Assembly (NCBI GenBank): GCA_001972305.1
Contig: BDDD01002654.1
Location: 186,001-250,000 of the forward strand
Direction of reading: 5' to 3'
Origin: Cephalotus follicularis
Lineage: Eukaryota; Streptophyta; Magnoliopsida; Oxalidales; Cephalotaceae
Length of the DNA: 64,000 nucleotides
Every line of letters begins with the position of its first letter. Position 1 is the stretch's first letter. Below, one piece after another: positions 51,031 through 63,279 of the stretch. A model generated the notes under the pieces. That model was not told the origin of the DNA, searched no databases, and was given only the letters and a program-made list of their open reading frames with translations. The position numbers were made by a program, and so were the translations under genes.

Positions 51031-51523
51031 TCAACTACATAGAAATTACATCTTTCATAGACATCACTCAAGCTCTTCATTTTTCTTGGAGTTGAGCTTG
51101 ATGAAGATGAACTGGATGATGAATCTAACCTTGTGGAAGGAGATGAATCTTCATCTTCTTTATCTTTTTCAGATGTACCTTTTGTAACAATATCAACTAC
51201 AGTTTCTTCAATTGTACATTCCTCCCAATTCCATGTAGCTTTCTCGCCGAACAAAACATCACGACTTATTATGAATTTGTTTGTCTTCAAATTGTACAGC
51301 TTTTAGCCTTTTGACATTAAGCTATAGCCTACAAAGATACATTTTTCACTTGTTTCATCCAACTTGCTTCTTTTTTCTTTCGGAATTTGAGCATAACAAA
51401 CACACCCAAGTACTTTGATATGTATGACAGATGGTTTTCTTCCACTCCATGCTTCAATAGGGGTCTTATTCCACACAGCTTTTGTTGGACACTGATTGAT
51501 CAAATAAATTGTTGTGTTTACTG

Positions 51524-51968
51524 CTTCATCCCAAACATTCTTGGTAAGTTTTTCTCAAACAACATGGATTTTGCCATCTCCGTGACTGTTTGATTCTCCT
51601 CTCAAAGATTTTCCTTTATTTGATTCAGAAACTTATGGTTTCTTTTCATCATTTTTGTTGATGTTTAGCTTAGATTGAAATGCACTCTCTATTGACTTTT
51701 CGGAGTGACAGGTCAATTTGCTCGTCTGACTTTAGGGAAGCCATTAACTCTTGAACATCTAACGTAGAGAGATTGTTTTTTGGTTCAAGTACAACTGGAT
51801 CAAATTTTTCTGGTACACAGATTAGGATTTTTTTGACAATCCTTTGATCGTTGAACTTTTCGCCTTGCCCTGATTGACTAGTTCAAAAAATCTGGTGGAG
51901 TATTCATTTAAGGATTCGTTCTCCTTCATCTTCAAATTCTCAAATTCTCTTCTTGGAGTTTGAAGTAA
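51524..51968 (-). repeat. 445-bp direct repeat of copia gag DNA, copy 1
   Basis: Starts CTTCATCCCAAACATTC and ends TTGGAGTTTGAAG. Matches 53,496-53,945 with about 98 percent identity and one 6-base difference. The two copies bracket the LTR fragment. Confidence 0.9.
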
Positions 51969-53494
51969 TTCATTAACAGTCCATTTATATTATTAATCCT
52001 ACGTTGGTCTGATTAATAATACACTAATGACAGTTCCACAGCTCATCTCGTATCACCGTTGGGCAGAAACGAAAATCACTATGTAATTTATTTCATCACT
52101 TAAAACATAAATTTTATTTAATGAACTATAACTATTAATTAACGTTGGTCAAATTAACAGTCACAATTCATCATAAGGTGGTTTTAAGTTTTTCCCTATT
52201 ATCCAAAACAACAACCTTACGTTGGTCCGATTATTATTCGAGATAATAAGAAACCCACTTAAAATTAAGTAATTATCAAACAATGTGTAAAATCATTAAC
52301 CACATATCATCAGGTTGATGATAAATTATTTAATTAATTTTTATGCATAAAAACATTAGAGTGATGAAAAGCCCTTAAATAAATATATGTACGTATGTAA
52401 CATAAACATACCACTAGATACAGTAACTGACGTATCTGTTTTATCAAACAAAACATTATATTCATAAAACTCAAAACAGTGGCCGATCCAGCAATAATAA
52501 ATATCAATTAGTTTGGCAGTTTTGCAAGGAAAAATAAATCGTTGCTTTACTGTTAGGCAATGTATACAGTGGCATTCAAAGATATTGGTAAATATTCTTA
52601 GAAAGAACGGCGGTGCATCATGGAAATAGATTCACTTTTCAAACTAGCAATCATGTTTTATTAGTATTGCAGTAACATATATACAACAATACAGGCATCA
52701 CTTAATTATTGTTGTTTCAATAATTATGCAATATAAACATGTCAATTACAGTGGCCCACACATGTAAATTATAAAGTAAAATTTGTATACAATTGCATAC
52801 ACACGAAACACGATTCTGTAAGTAATATTGCCTAGTGTTGTTGTTTCAATTTTCATAACATGAACTTACGCCATAGTAAATACACAGCAATAACAATATT
52901 CAACAATTCTTATATCAACCCGTAAGCCACAACTTAATAGGCCACGCACACATAATATATACATGTTTACTGTGTATTATGTATTTTATATATTATCAAT
53001 TCTATTTTATGCAAACATCAAACCTCGCTCTGATACCAAATATTAGATTTAGGTGTTCATAACATCATATAACACATATGTCAAGATCATAATATTTGCA
53101 TAAAATAAGAATATACATAATAATAAAACTTACAGTTTTGCAGAGTAGACATCTTGATGCGGAATCGTTATGAAGGATTTGATCTTCAATTGTCTTTCTG
53201 AACCGTAAAGATTGTGGTTTTGGGTGTTTTCTTTGTCTCAACAATTAGGAGAGAAGAATATATTCAGATGACAACTGAGACCAAACCTTATTGTATTTAT
53301 AGGGGTTTGTCTTCCCATCAAAGACAGAAACCCTAGGGCTCCATTATGCTATTGACAAAAATACCCTTATAATATTGTAACGGTTTCATTAATGTTACCG
53401 TAACCGTAAACGTAAATTAAGTGACCAATAATTACGTGAGCTTGAAATATGAAAATAACCCAAAAGATCACTTAAGATTGGATATTATTCCAAT
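51969..53494 (-). mobile_element. LTR-element fragment with PBS
   Basis: On the minus strand an LTR-like stretch (about 53,494 down to 53,040) with a CCTATAAATACAATAAGG promoter is followed by a PBS, TGGTATCAGAGC (53,026-53,037). The internal sequence down to 51,969 has no recognisable protein. A TACGTTGGTCYGATTA-like motif occurs three times (about 51,998, 52,140 and 52,213). The second LTR is missing, so it is a 5' fragment, perhaps of a non-autonomous element. Confidence 0.65.
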
Positions 53495-53495
53495 A

Positions 53496-53945
53496 CTTCA
53501 TCCCAAACATTCTTGGTAAGTTTTTCTCAAACAACATGGATTTTGCCATCTCTGTTACTGTTTGATTCTCCTCTCAAAGATTCTCCTTTATTTGATTCAG
53601 AAACTTATGGTTTCTTTTCATCATTTTTGTTGATGTTTAGCTTAGATTGAAATGCGCTCTCTATTGACTTTTCGGAGTGACAGGTCAATTTGCTCGTCTG
53701 ACTATAGGGAAGCCATTAACTCTTGAACATCTAACGTAGAGAGATTGTTTTTTGGTTCAATTACAACCACAACTGGATCAAATTTTTCTGGTACACAGAT
53801 TAGGATTTTTTCGACAATCCTTTGATCGTTGAACTTTTCGCCTTGCCGTGATTGACTAGTTCAAAAAATCTGGTGGAGTATTCATTTAAGGATTCGTTCT
53901 CCTTCATCTTCAAATTCTCAAATTCTCTTCTTGGAGTTTGAAGTT
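53496..53945 (-). repeat. 445-bp direct repeat of copia gag DNA, copy 2
   Basis: The second copy of the segment at 51,524-51,968. It continues rightward into the rest of gag. Confidence 0.9.
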
Positions 53946-54279
53946 TAATAGCTTGCACTTTTATATCTCTTTAAAACTCTTGTTGTAGAGTCTCCATGCT
54001 TCTTGTTGTAGAGTCTCCATGCTTCTTTGGCTTTTGTTGCAGACATTTCTTGGAAAGATTGAATCAGCTACTCCTCTTTGTATCATACCCAGAGCTGCAT
54101 TATCGTCTTGTCTTTTGTCATTGAGCTCTTTTAGTTGAGCTACAGTAATATCTCTGGTTCTTTAAAGACATTCTGTACTAGATCCCACAAAACTTTACGA
54201 ACCAGAAATCATAATTTTCACCACTAAAGATAGGGACATTGGCTTGTTGAGCACTTGATCTAGCTGCAACTTTGGCCAT

Positions 54280-56636
54280 GTTTTATCAAACTCCTTTTTT
54301 TTAAGGACCCTGTTGTACTCAAGTTGCTCTCTCTGATAGCGAATCTATCTTGTTTTTTTTTTTCCTATTTTTATCAAATGATATAGGACTAACTCCATGA
54401 ATATCCAAGTTCATGTCCAATGCTTAAAGACACATACATGAACCAATATATGTAGACCTAACTAAATGACATAGAGAAACTAAAAAGACATTCATACATA
54501 TGCACATGCATGTACCAAACATACAATAATTACTGCACATTATTCAATAATTACTGTACATTATTCAACAACAACATTCTCTTAACACCATCTTTTTCTT
54601 TTGTTCTTTCTTTTTTTCGTTCCCTTGTACTCTACTAACTTCTGTTAAGTTTTGGTATCCAATGGCCCTTCTCCAAGTTTTGGTATCCAATGGCCCTTCT
54701 CCAAACCCAAACGCTTGTGACTTCTATTTATTCTTCTTTTTCAATCTTTGGATTTTATGCAAAATTGAAACTTACCTTTCTTCATTTTTGGCTTTAAAGC
54801 ATGACAATTTCGAACCTACAACTATGGTTTTCCATTTGTCATAGATAGTTGTAAGTTTTATTCATTTGCGTGAATAAGCTTTACTGTTCCTATAAATCTT
54901 TGAAGAAACAATCTGCAATCAATAGTTGAGAGAATCGTGTTGATATTGCAGTTGCACTATCCTTCTATATATAAATAAGTTTCACTGTCATTGGGAGAAT
55001 GTGAATAATTTATATTCCAAGTACCAAGTTGATATCAAGTACTTGGCTCATCTTCAATTAGTTTTAGAAATCAATAAAGTGGGGTCGATACAGCTTTCAA
55101 TTTCTTTTAAACCATTGATCCAGTGAATCAACCAATCTCAAATTTTGTCACTAACCTTCCTTAGGATACTCGACCTTGATGACCAAGCAATACTAAGATT
55201 TAACGGTCAATGCTCCAATCGTTGTAGTCAACTTGATTATTATGAGTTCTCATACTTTACACTTACACGACTTTTTGGACAAATGATATATGGATAATAC
55301 GCTGAGAAAGAGTGTTTGTTCGAAGGATTTAATTGACGAGCTTAGTCTATTTATAAGTAAGCCAAGAACATTGTGTATACATCTAGACTATTCTACAACT
55401 CTTATCACATGTTTTTAGAAGTGTTCTATCTTTATAATAGAGTTTTATCTCTATATACTTTTAGAAAATTAAGTTAAACTCTACACTACATGAGAGTGAG
55501 TCTCACCTTTTTAGACTACTCTAAAATATCTAGAACTCTTCGATATTTTACTTTGGTCTAGAATTATTTAGACCACTCATCAAAATACAATACTATACTA
55601 AAATATTCTACACAACACTAATAGTCTATGTACACGCATTCCTTTTCCAATCTTTTTGCAAGTCAATGCTCAGCAAAATGTGTCGATCGTTTTTTGCTAC
55701 ACGCATAATATATTGTTGATGATTGTTGTTTAACTTCCAAATTTTTAATTAGTGATGGTTGTTTTTCCTTTATCATTCATTCTCTCTTGTGATGGCGATT
55801 TTACAGCTTCAAATTTATTTTAAGCCATGATCCATTAATCAACCAATCTTAGATTTTGTCAATAATCTTCTTTCGTGATACTCCTTTAATGGTAATAGTA
55901 GATTTCATGTACTTAAACCCTATTGAGGATTTAATGGAAAATACACTAATTTTTGTAGTCAACTTGGTTACTAGGCATAATATTATTTTGCAACATTATG
56001 GGATTCCCACTAATTATTCTATCTTTACCTTACAGTATTTCATTTTTATTTTCTAACCAGAACTAGAACTAGTAACTAATATTTAAGTTTCTTTTTTTTC
56101 CATATGCAGATGCAACGTGACTAGAGACTGATTAAAAGAATTCCTCCCAAGTCCTCCCCAAGTCCTACAATGGTCCAAATCCAACTAGGCCCAGCCCCTT
56201 CTCTAGTGGGTCGTCCAGCCTCATCTACTCAACTTGGTGATCAAACTGAACTTACCCAAGCCCAACCCATGCTGCAGTAATTGTTCAAGCCTACCTCAAC
56301 CTCCCTTCCTCAAGCGCAAGTCTCTCATCTACTCAACTTCAAACATGCTCTCCAAGCCTCTGTTCAGTCTGATTGTTAAGCTTGTGATGCCGCTATTGAA
56401 GATCGGAATTGCAGTGATAGGTCGTATTGGCTAAAATTAGTGTCAAAAAGGCCCCGTATAAAGCAAGACACTATTACTAATAATGAAAAAAAATCTTTTG
56501 ACATTGTTACTACAAGTTAACAAATGATGAAAAGGAGAAAAAAGAACTCAAGGCTTCCTCAATTTCCTATATAACCTCGTGATGTTACAATGGGAACATA
56601 TTAGGACCCAAGAAAAAAATATTTAATTCTATAACC
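54280..56636. other. Intergenic DNA
   Basis: Begins with the old copia leader (a possible PBS remnant around TATCAGAGAG near 54,335). A 31-base unit ending TGGCCCTTCTCCAA is tandemly repeated at about 54,650-54,705. A diverged direct repeat of roughly 100 bases links 55,090-55,190 with 55,805-55,900 (shared GAATCAACCAATCT-like and GTAGTCAACTTG blocks). No gene was recognised. Confidence 0.55.
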
Positions 56637-59600
56637 CTAGCCCAGAACTGCCTTGATCTTGGACTTCTGCTCATCTGTTAGCTTTAAGGGGAAGAGAACC
56701 TCAAATGTGACATAGAGGTCCCCTTTTTTGTTGCTAAAATGCAATGGCATTCCTTCCCCTTTTAACTTCCTCACTTCCTTGGGCTTAGTGATTCCCTGAG
56801 AAGAGAACATAATTAAGTAACAAGATAAGTTACAGTGGTGAACTAAACTCAAATTGAATTAGGCAGAACATGTTCATGCTAACCTTTGAGCCAATGTCCA
56901 CTAAATGTTCATCAAGGTGTTTAATTGTTTTCTCAAATCCGACAAGGGCTTGAAGCTGCAAAAGTGTTTGTAATACCAAACTCCAGATGAGAATCAATGG
57001 ATACAATAGAAATACCACCTGCGACCCTCATGACAGAGAGAAGGGAGGAAGGAAAGGGACTGAGGGAGTTGCCAAGAAGTGATTCTTACCAGTGTTATTG
57101 TGACAGTAGCGTGCAAGTCATTGCCTTCCCTTCTGAAGCGATCATGGGGTGCAGTGCGAATACGGAACTGCAAATGGATAATCATTGTCCTCATCATTGT
57201 CAGAAAATAGTAAATGCATACACAAATTACAAACAAATATCAAAGACTAACCTTTAAATCTCCAGGTTCACCATCAATAATAGGCTCACCATCGTCATAG
57301 AAAACTACTTCCTGTCAAAAAAATGATAATGTCGGTACAAATATCCAACCGACGACATAATATAAAACAAAATTATGAAAAAAAGAGTAAGTTAATATAG
57401 TGAAAGCTCTATGCATGACGTTGACAAGACTCCAATATTACAACCAGCTATCAAAGTATTACTTTGTCTTTCCTTTTTTAGAATGTCCCAAAAATATAGT
57501 CCACTTTGACAGCCAACATAATTTAATTTGTTTTCCAGATTACCTCATTTTTATACTTAATGACTAAATGTAAGCACATTAAGAAAATTTTATCAAATAT
57601 TGACGAATTACATCATGAAAGCATCTGTTGCATATCTTAAAAAGTCCTCCTGGAGAGGGACACAATCTGGAACAGAGAACATGGGTCATCAAGGGTGCTG
57701 TTGGTGCTTGGAATTTAGAAGGCATTTGGACAGCATATACTGCCAAGATACACCAAAAGCTGTGCCATAGCAAATCCAACGTTAAAAATTGTAACTTCCA
57801 GAATTGTCGGAGAATAGTTTTTTTTTGGGTTGTGTAGTAAGGTTAGAGGCGCAACTACGCAACTAGAAGAGTTAGCCCCCATATTTATATATATTTATTT
57901 GATTGCAGTCTCAAAAGTCCTAGCTCGATTGTAAATATAAAACCAGAAATTTGTGAAAAGGGATTCTCTACAGGGAAGATACTACCTAAAAACTAAGACG
58001 AATCTGCAAGTTTTCCAAGTGATAACTAATAAGTGAAGCACATTTATGTGGAACTCAAGTAGCATACAAAATACACAATTTTGATTCATACAAAGTGTTC
58101 AACATATCAAGAGGAATTTCTAAAAATGGAACTAAAATGTAGGATGAATAGCTAATGTATTCACATCAAAATTAAAACAGCATAACAGGTTGGAGGGCAA
58201 AGACTAGTAAATAATAAATCAAATTCAGATGTTCCAAAATGTAAAACAATTGATTATGCGCACCAAGAGGAAACTAGTCTCAACTGCAGATATGTGGCGA
58301 TCGCTTCAGGCAATCAAGTCATATGAATGATAAGCAGGAGATGACAATATCAATATGCACTTAGGAAGAGTTTCACTTATCAAATTATATCAAGCATAAT
58401 GGAAATCCATATAAACTTCAATGAAACTTACTTGTCCATCTTGCATCCCTTTCTCAATATCCACCGTGATGAAATACCCTTCGCGTTCATATTTCACATT
58501 TTGGCATTCTTCACATACCTGATAATGACAAAAATTAATGAAGTTAGATCATAGTATAAAAGTCATAGGCAACACTACAATAGAGAGAGAAATAGCAGTT
58601 GAAGGAAACAAGGTCGCCATGGCCTTGCAGATGCAGTTTACTTATGGGCCAAATTTTCAAATCATGCGGATTGCCATACTTTTTCTTCTTTTCAAGTATA
58701 TGAAATTGGAAATATTCATGGGAACATCCTTTCCTATACAAATTGTTATGAGCCAAGATCCACCTACCTGCTCTGTCATCTGTTGGAACATCCCAGGACC
58801 AATTTGCCTGTGATAAACCTCATTTCTGCAGTTACAGCGTCTTTTACCCGGGGCTTGCTTTATGACGTTTTTCTCTCTCCAAACCTAATAAATTAAGTTA
58901 ACACATCACTATTATGGAAAAGATTCCACATAACTCTTACAAAAATCTCCTATTTTAACTCATTTGAAGCAGCAAAAATAACAAGAGTTATGACAAACAC
59001 CAGCTCGAACATTGATACGCTCTATGTTACTCCATGATAGTATAATTTATCCAACCCTTCCTACAAAATATAAAACAATACACTTACCATACAACCACAC
59101 AGCATAACTTATTAGAACCCAAGGAAACATTACAGAATAATTTGCTCTTTCCACAACTGCCTTATAGTTTGGTAATTAGAACTGCTTGAAATCTTGGTTC
59201 TACCTGAATGATCATTCAGATTCGCACTTCAAATATGTTCACTACATGTGAGAACATGATTTTTTTACGGGTTATAAGGATCAGTTAAGTGTCCAAGACG
59301 CATGCTTGAATTGTATTACCTCCGAAACAAAAAGAGTAGTCCGGATTTGCTCTTTGCAAATTTGAACATATGATGCATTCATGCTCCATTTTAAATTTCA
59401 CTTCAATACAAATTAAAGAGAACCTCTGTTGAGTATAGCACAACTATTACAAAGATATATAAAACAAAAAGATGCACATGACAGGGAAATTGCACACTAC
59501 AGAGGCTCGGTAACACTACATCCATAGGGAAAATTGCCACAGGCCTAATAGGCCAGTCAAACATGTCATAATCGATGCTTATATATATTCATTTTCTCTA

Positions 59601-61830
59601 ACAACTTGAAAAAGCAGATATATTCTGATTTACTCTATAAGTTAGTGACTTCTATTTCTTAACAGAACCCTCACCTTCAGCGACCCTCCCATGTACAAAT
59701 CTTCCAGTGTTGCATCCAATTCAACAATTACATCATCACCCTTCACAATTTTCTCTTCCTCTTCTGCGGGACCTCCACCAAAGAAACTATAAAAAAAAAT
59801 ACATAATCAGTTCAGTTATGATAACTATTCTACTCAACTTAACTGGGTTCAACTAAGTATTAATCATTCCCAACTATCCCCAACTGGTTCGTGATGGAAA
59901 TTACACTGACCATGCATAACAGATGCAATAGAATATTGTACTCATCACTATAAGCTCAAGAGGAAGAAAGAAAAGGAGATAAGGTGACATTTAGGTTAAG
60001 TAGATATTGATATGATAATTGTCCATACATGGAGACTGTAGTTATTTAAATAGACAACATTGAACTTTACTTTTATCAAAATTGGAGGTGTACAATGTAC
60101 ATTCAAAGAGGTATAACTGAAGTTTTGCGTAATGGCAGTGCTACAAGCTTAGGCACATAATGATTACCATCCACACAGAAGTAGCTGTCCAAAATATGAC
60201 AACAGCAATCTATATATGCATGATTAAACTTAACATCAATTCCACGCAACATCATGATATATATTGGATTATAATCACACTAAACATATATAAAATAGGA
60301 AATTTTGCAGGCACCGTAAGATGATGTGCCACCATATGGATATTAAGACTAACGAAAAGAGAACTAAACCTACTTACAATCCCATCTTGAATACTCTTAT
60401 GAATAATTAGTCTTATTACATTTAAATTCATGAAGTGAGATTACAACGGTTTTCTTGCTAAATTCTAATGTGCAATTTGGCCAAATACACATATGGCATC
60501 ACTTATATTCCTCAATTTTAAACAAGCTATTTCAACTCAAAACAACTAAATCTTCATCCCAAACCTGTTGGGGTTAGCTATGTGAGTCTTTTTTACATTA
60601 ACACTTTATCAACCAATTTTATAAGTTACTTCCACCAGTGTTCTCTAACCAATGCATATACAGTTTCACGTAAACAATTTTCCTTGAGGTATGGGTGCCA
60701 CCTTAAGGTTCTTTCTAGTGCATTCATATATTTCCACACATCTCTATCCCAACATCCTCATTCCAGCTACCCTTCTTTTGTGAACATGTTGCTTCTTAAC
60801 TATGCATACACAGTGCTACCGTGCTGGAATGCTAAATCCTTCACATAGCGATAAAACTCTAGTCACGCTGTCACGCTCAAAGTGCCTGTTTGGTAGTGTG
60901 GTTGGGTTGTCCAAACACAATTTGGGACCCAATTTAGTGTTTGGTAAATTACTTCAAAAGTACTTTTAACAAAAGTATTTTTGTTTTTTTAATGATTTGG
61001 TGAGGTCAGTTCGAAAAGTGTTTTTGCCAATTACATGCTTAGACATTTTTAAATTATACTTTTTTTTAATCAAAATAAAATTTATATTCTTTTTATAATC
61101 AAAATTTATATAATCAAAATAAATTATACATTTCCAAAGCATTAATATTTTTTTTTAATAAACTATATCAAACAATAACCAAAATCTCTCAAGCTTCATT
61201 CATGCAAGATGCAATTACTCCTAAAAATAGGCATAACTTTTATTCTTTTGAAAAAAAAAAAGACTTAACTTGTTAAAGATGTCTTGTATGTTAACTCCCA
61301 TTCCTCCACCTCTACCTCCACTAGCGGCATGCTGTTTAAGTCCTTCCTCTCCATACCTATCATATATTCCTCTCTTCTCGCTATCCGATAACACCTCATA
61401 AGCTATCGATTATAATTATAAAGGAAAAAAAAACATAGATATCAAATTAATTATTCATATAATAAAAAAATTATAATAAATGAAATAAACAGGAAAAGAA
61501 AAGAAAAGAAATAGCATACCATTAATAATCTCAGCAAATCGCTTGTTAGCCTCTTCATTGCCTTGGTTCTTATCAGGATGGTACTTCAACGCTAACTTTC
61601 TATATGCTCTCTTGATCTGATCGTCCGATGCACTCTTCGGCACTTGCAATACATCATAATAGCTCTTCCTGCATCAATTTCAACACACACACACATATAC
61701 ACAGCATATACATACACCAAACTATATCTATAACCGTATTTAAACTAAATGCGTACGCTGCAATGGCAGAGAGTATGTAACACAGAGCGCATAATAGAAT
61801 CAACAGCTTTGTTCTTCGATAATGTGCCAT
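56637..61830 (-). CDS. ERDJ3B: ER-lumen DnaJ co-chaperone, ERdj3B type
   Basis: Ten exons in minus order: 61,757-61,830, 61,520-61,668, 61,270-61,402, 59,675-59,786, 58,768-58,884, 58,432-58,518, 57,252-57,311, 57,090-57,167, 56,884-56,955 and 56,637-56,795. All introns are GT-AG and the phases close, giving 346 residues, the length of Arabidopsis ERdj3B. Residues 1-25 are a signal peptide ([19 protein letters not shown]). The J domain has [11 protein letters not shown], followed by a Gly-rich linker (GGRGGGMG) and DIFNNFFGGG. The substrate-binding region has the ER-type cysteines [11 protein letters not shown] and CEECQN, then [29 protein letters not shown] and a C-terminal dimer region. It stimulates BiP ATPase and, with SDF2, helps fold secretory proteins and immune receptors. 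No KDEL is present, as in the family. The gene looks whole. Confidence 0.95.
59787..61269 (-). other. Large intron 3 of the DnaJ gene, with dispersed repeats
   Basis: A 1.48-kb intron. About 60,550-60,880 resembles a dispersed plant repeat (CCTGTTGGGGTTAGCTATGTGAGTC and following). About 60,890-61,200 begins GTGCCTGTTTGGTAGTGTGG, a form common at MITE ends, though I could not find a matching far end. The open frame at 60,582-60,848 lies in the first repeat and has no family signature. Confidence 0.45.
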
Positions 61831-61852
61831 TTTAAGAGATCAGGAGAGAATA

Positions 61853-61874
61853 TCTCTCTCTCTCTCTCTCTCTC
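61853..61874. repeat. (TC)11 microsatellite in the DnaJ 5' UTR
   Basis: Eleven TC units just upstream of the minus-strand ATG at 61,830, read as (GA)11 in the mRNA sense. GA-rich leaders are common in plant genes. Confidence 0.9.
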
Positions 61875-62058
61875 AATGCTGGTTTAGGTTTTGTATTTGA
61901 ATATCTCTCTCTGTCGTTTCGATTTTGTTAATCTGTTTTTAGTTTTGTTCTTACTTTTTCCCCGTTAACTCAGAGTCTACAACTTGAAGTTGTAGTTTAG
62001 TCGATACGTGTTCTTTTGGAAACTGGCCAATGAGAGTAATCTCTTATGGTTGTTTAAT

Positions 62059-62077
62059 CCAATGGAGTATCGCCACA
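62059..62077 (+). promoter_or_regulatory. Near-match to an ER stress response element
   Basis: CCAAT, nine bases, then CCACA, about 230-245 bases upstream of the DnaJ start codon. The ER stress element is CCAAT-N9-CCACG, so the last base differs. It is plausible for an ER chaperone gene, but short and inexact. Confidence 0.3.
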
Positions 62078-62128
62078 TGGATAGTCGCTCTTGCGATCTG
62101 GTCGGTATTTTATTAAAATTGATGCTGC

Positions 62129-62174
62129 CACGGTATCTGTTCATGAGTCTCGAGACTCATGAACACATACCGTG
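62129..62174. repeat. 46-bp near-perfect palindrome
   Basis: Each arm is 23 bases with one mismatched pair, starting CACGGTAT and centred on CTCGAG. The inner 28 bases (TGTTCATGAGTC and its reverse) are a perfect palindrome. It lies about 300 bases upstream of the DnaJ start codon. Confidence 0.93.
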
Positions 62175-62372
62175 TTCACCAGAAAAGTGGGCTTTCAAGC
62201 CCTGGGCCTGTTCAATGCTCTTTAAGGATAAATTTCAATAAGAGAAGATAAAGAGAATTCTGGAGACTCATGACTCATGAACAAAAACAGTGTTCACCAG
62301 AAAAGTGGGCTTTCAAACCCTGGGCTTTTAAGGATTAATTTCAATAAGAGAAGATAAAGAGAATTCTGGAAT
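62154..62372. repeat. Tandem duplication of about 110 bp upstream of the DnaJ gene
   Basis: A segment with GACTCATGAACA, GTGTTCACCAGAAAAGTGGG and AATTTCAATAAGAGAAGATA, ending GAATTCTGGA, occurs twice (about 62,154-62,265 and 62,266-62,372), with a few differences. The right arm of the palindrome belongs to the first copy. Confidence 0.85.
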
Positions 62373-62765
62373 GTCAATAAGCCCTATTTGCAAATATTAG
62401 TGAATGGAATTTGGCCCACTTTATGGCCCAAAAACTTTAAAGCTTTTTAATGACACCTCAATTCATGAAGATAATAAAATTAAAAATAATATATAGAGTT
62501 CTTAATATTAGAGAGGGTAAGTGAGATACCAAAATATGAGTAAATATAAATCTATTTTATATATAACTTTACAAATTATATAGCTATTTAAATTTTTACT
62601 ATAGTGGGGTATCTAAGATAACCTCGTAATAAGTGACCCCGTAATATAATGATAATAACATATATAAAAAACGATAGATATTTAGTTTATCACTTCAACA
62701 AATGAAATTTTAATTCGTTTTGTTATCTAAGCTTTATTATATTTTAAACTTTTAATAATTAAAAA

Positions 62766-63279
62766 TGTTGATGCGAAAATCCTCTCATCAACAGTCCCTT
62801 ACGTAGAAGAGTTTGATTTGTTAGAAGAAACGCTGTGATATGCTCCGAGAATGTTGTAAGGATAATTGTTGATCGTCTTCCTTGCACATAATGAACAAAC
62901 TCGTCGAAGGTCCATGAGGGTTTTTTCCCGGGACACTCCGATGCTAAAGTCAGCAGTAGGCAGGAAAAATAATCACAAGGTACTCTAGTGTGTAAAAATG
63001 ACGGACCTGTGTTAAGTCTTTGATTTTGATATTTATAGGAGAAGTATTGTAACTGTCTTGGCTTGACTTGCGGAGTTGACTTGCGTTTCCCTAAGGAAAT
63101 GTCGAGGATCTCGGGTCATTTCCATGATTCTTCATTGATTTGGCGTCTGGACGTTATTATGCGTTATCTTGTTAGATTTTGCATAACGTTCGACCACGTG
63201 TCTGTATCCCTTGAGGACATTTGACCCATTTTCCTGAGGACACGTGACACTTCTTATGGACATAATTTTTTTCATATCA
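62766..63279 (-). mobile_element. Solo LTR (514 bp) of the same gypsy-type family
   Basis: Minus strand: TGATATGAAAAAAATT to CGCATCAACA. It shares GGGACACTCCGA, CCTATAAATATC and GACACGTG blocks with the LTRs at 3,580, 25,597 and 42,383. Flanks are AAAAA and AAAAC, a possible 5-bp target duplication with one change. It is shorter than its relatives and lacks the CCGAGGA-rich region. Confidence 0.75.

Larger units (their letters stand above)
42215..54279 (-). mobile_element. Old Ty1/copia element, minus strand, split by three insertions
   Basis: Parts from right to left: gag beginning near 54,279 (MAKVAARSSAQQANVPIF, then a GENYDFW motif) and continuing to about 53,500; a repeated gag segment at 51,524-51,968; integrase C-terminal region (about 51,030-51,500, motif AVWNKTPIEAWSGRKPS); and RT with TWHLVDRP, LDVKSAFFNGEL and ALYVDDLVFIG (about 43,260-43,870 and 42,215-42,382). 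It is interrupted by the solo LTR at 42,383-43,256, the copia at 43,897-51,030 and an LTR fragment at about 51,970-53,494. It is a fossil with many breaks. The RNase H end is missing. Confidence 0.85.

Noticed and set aside
54662-56434. Several frames of 60-66 codons in the intergenic region
   Set aside because: They are AT-rich, unsupported by any motif and no longer than chance frames.
57579-57837. Open frames on both strands inside the DnaJ gene
   Set aside because: They lie in intron 6 and have no domain or splice support.
60582-60848. 88-codon frame inside the DnaJ gene
   Set aside because: It lies in intron 3 within a dispersed repeat, with no family signature.
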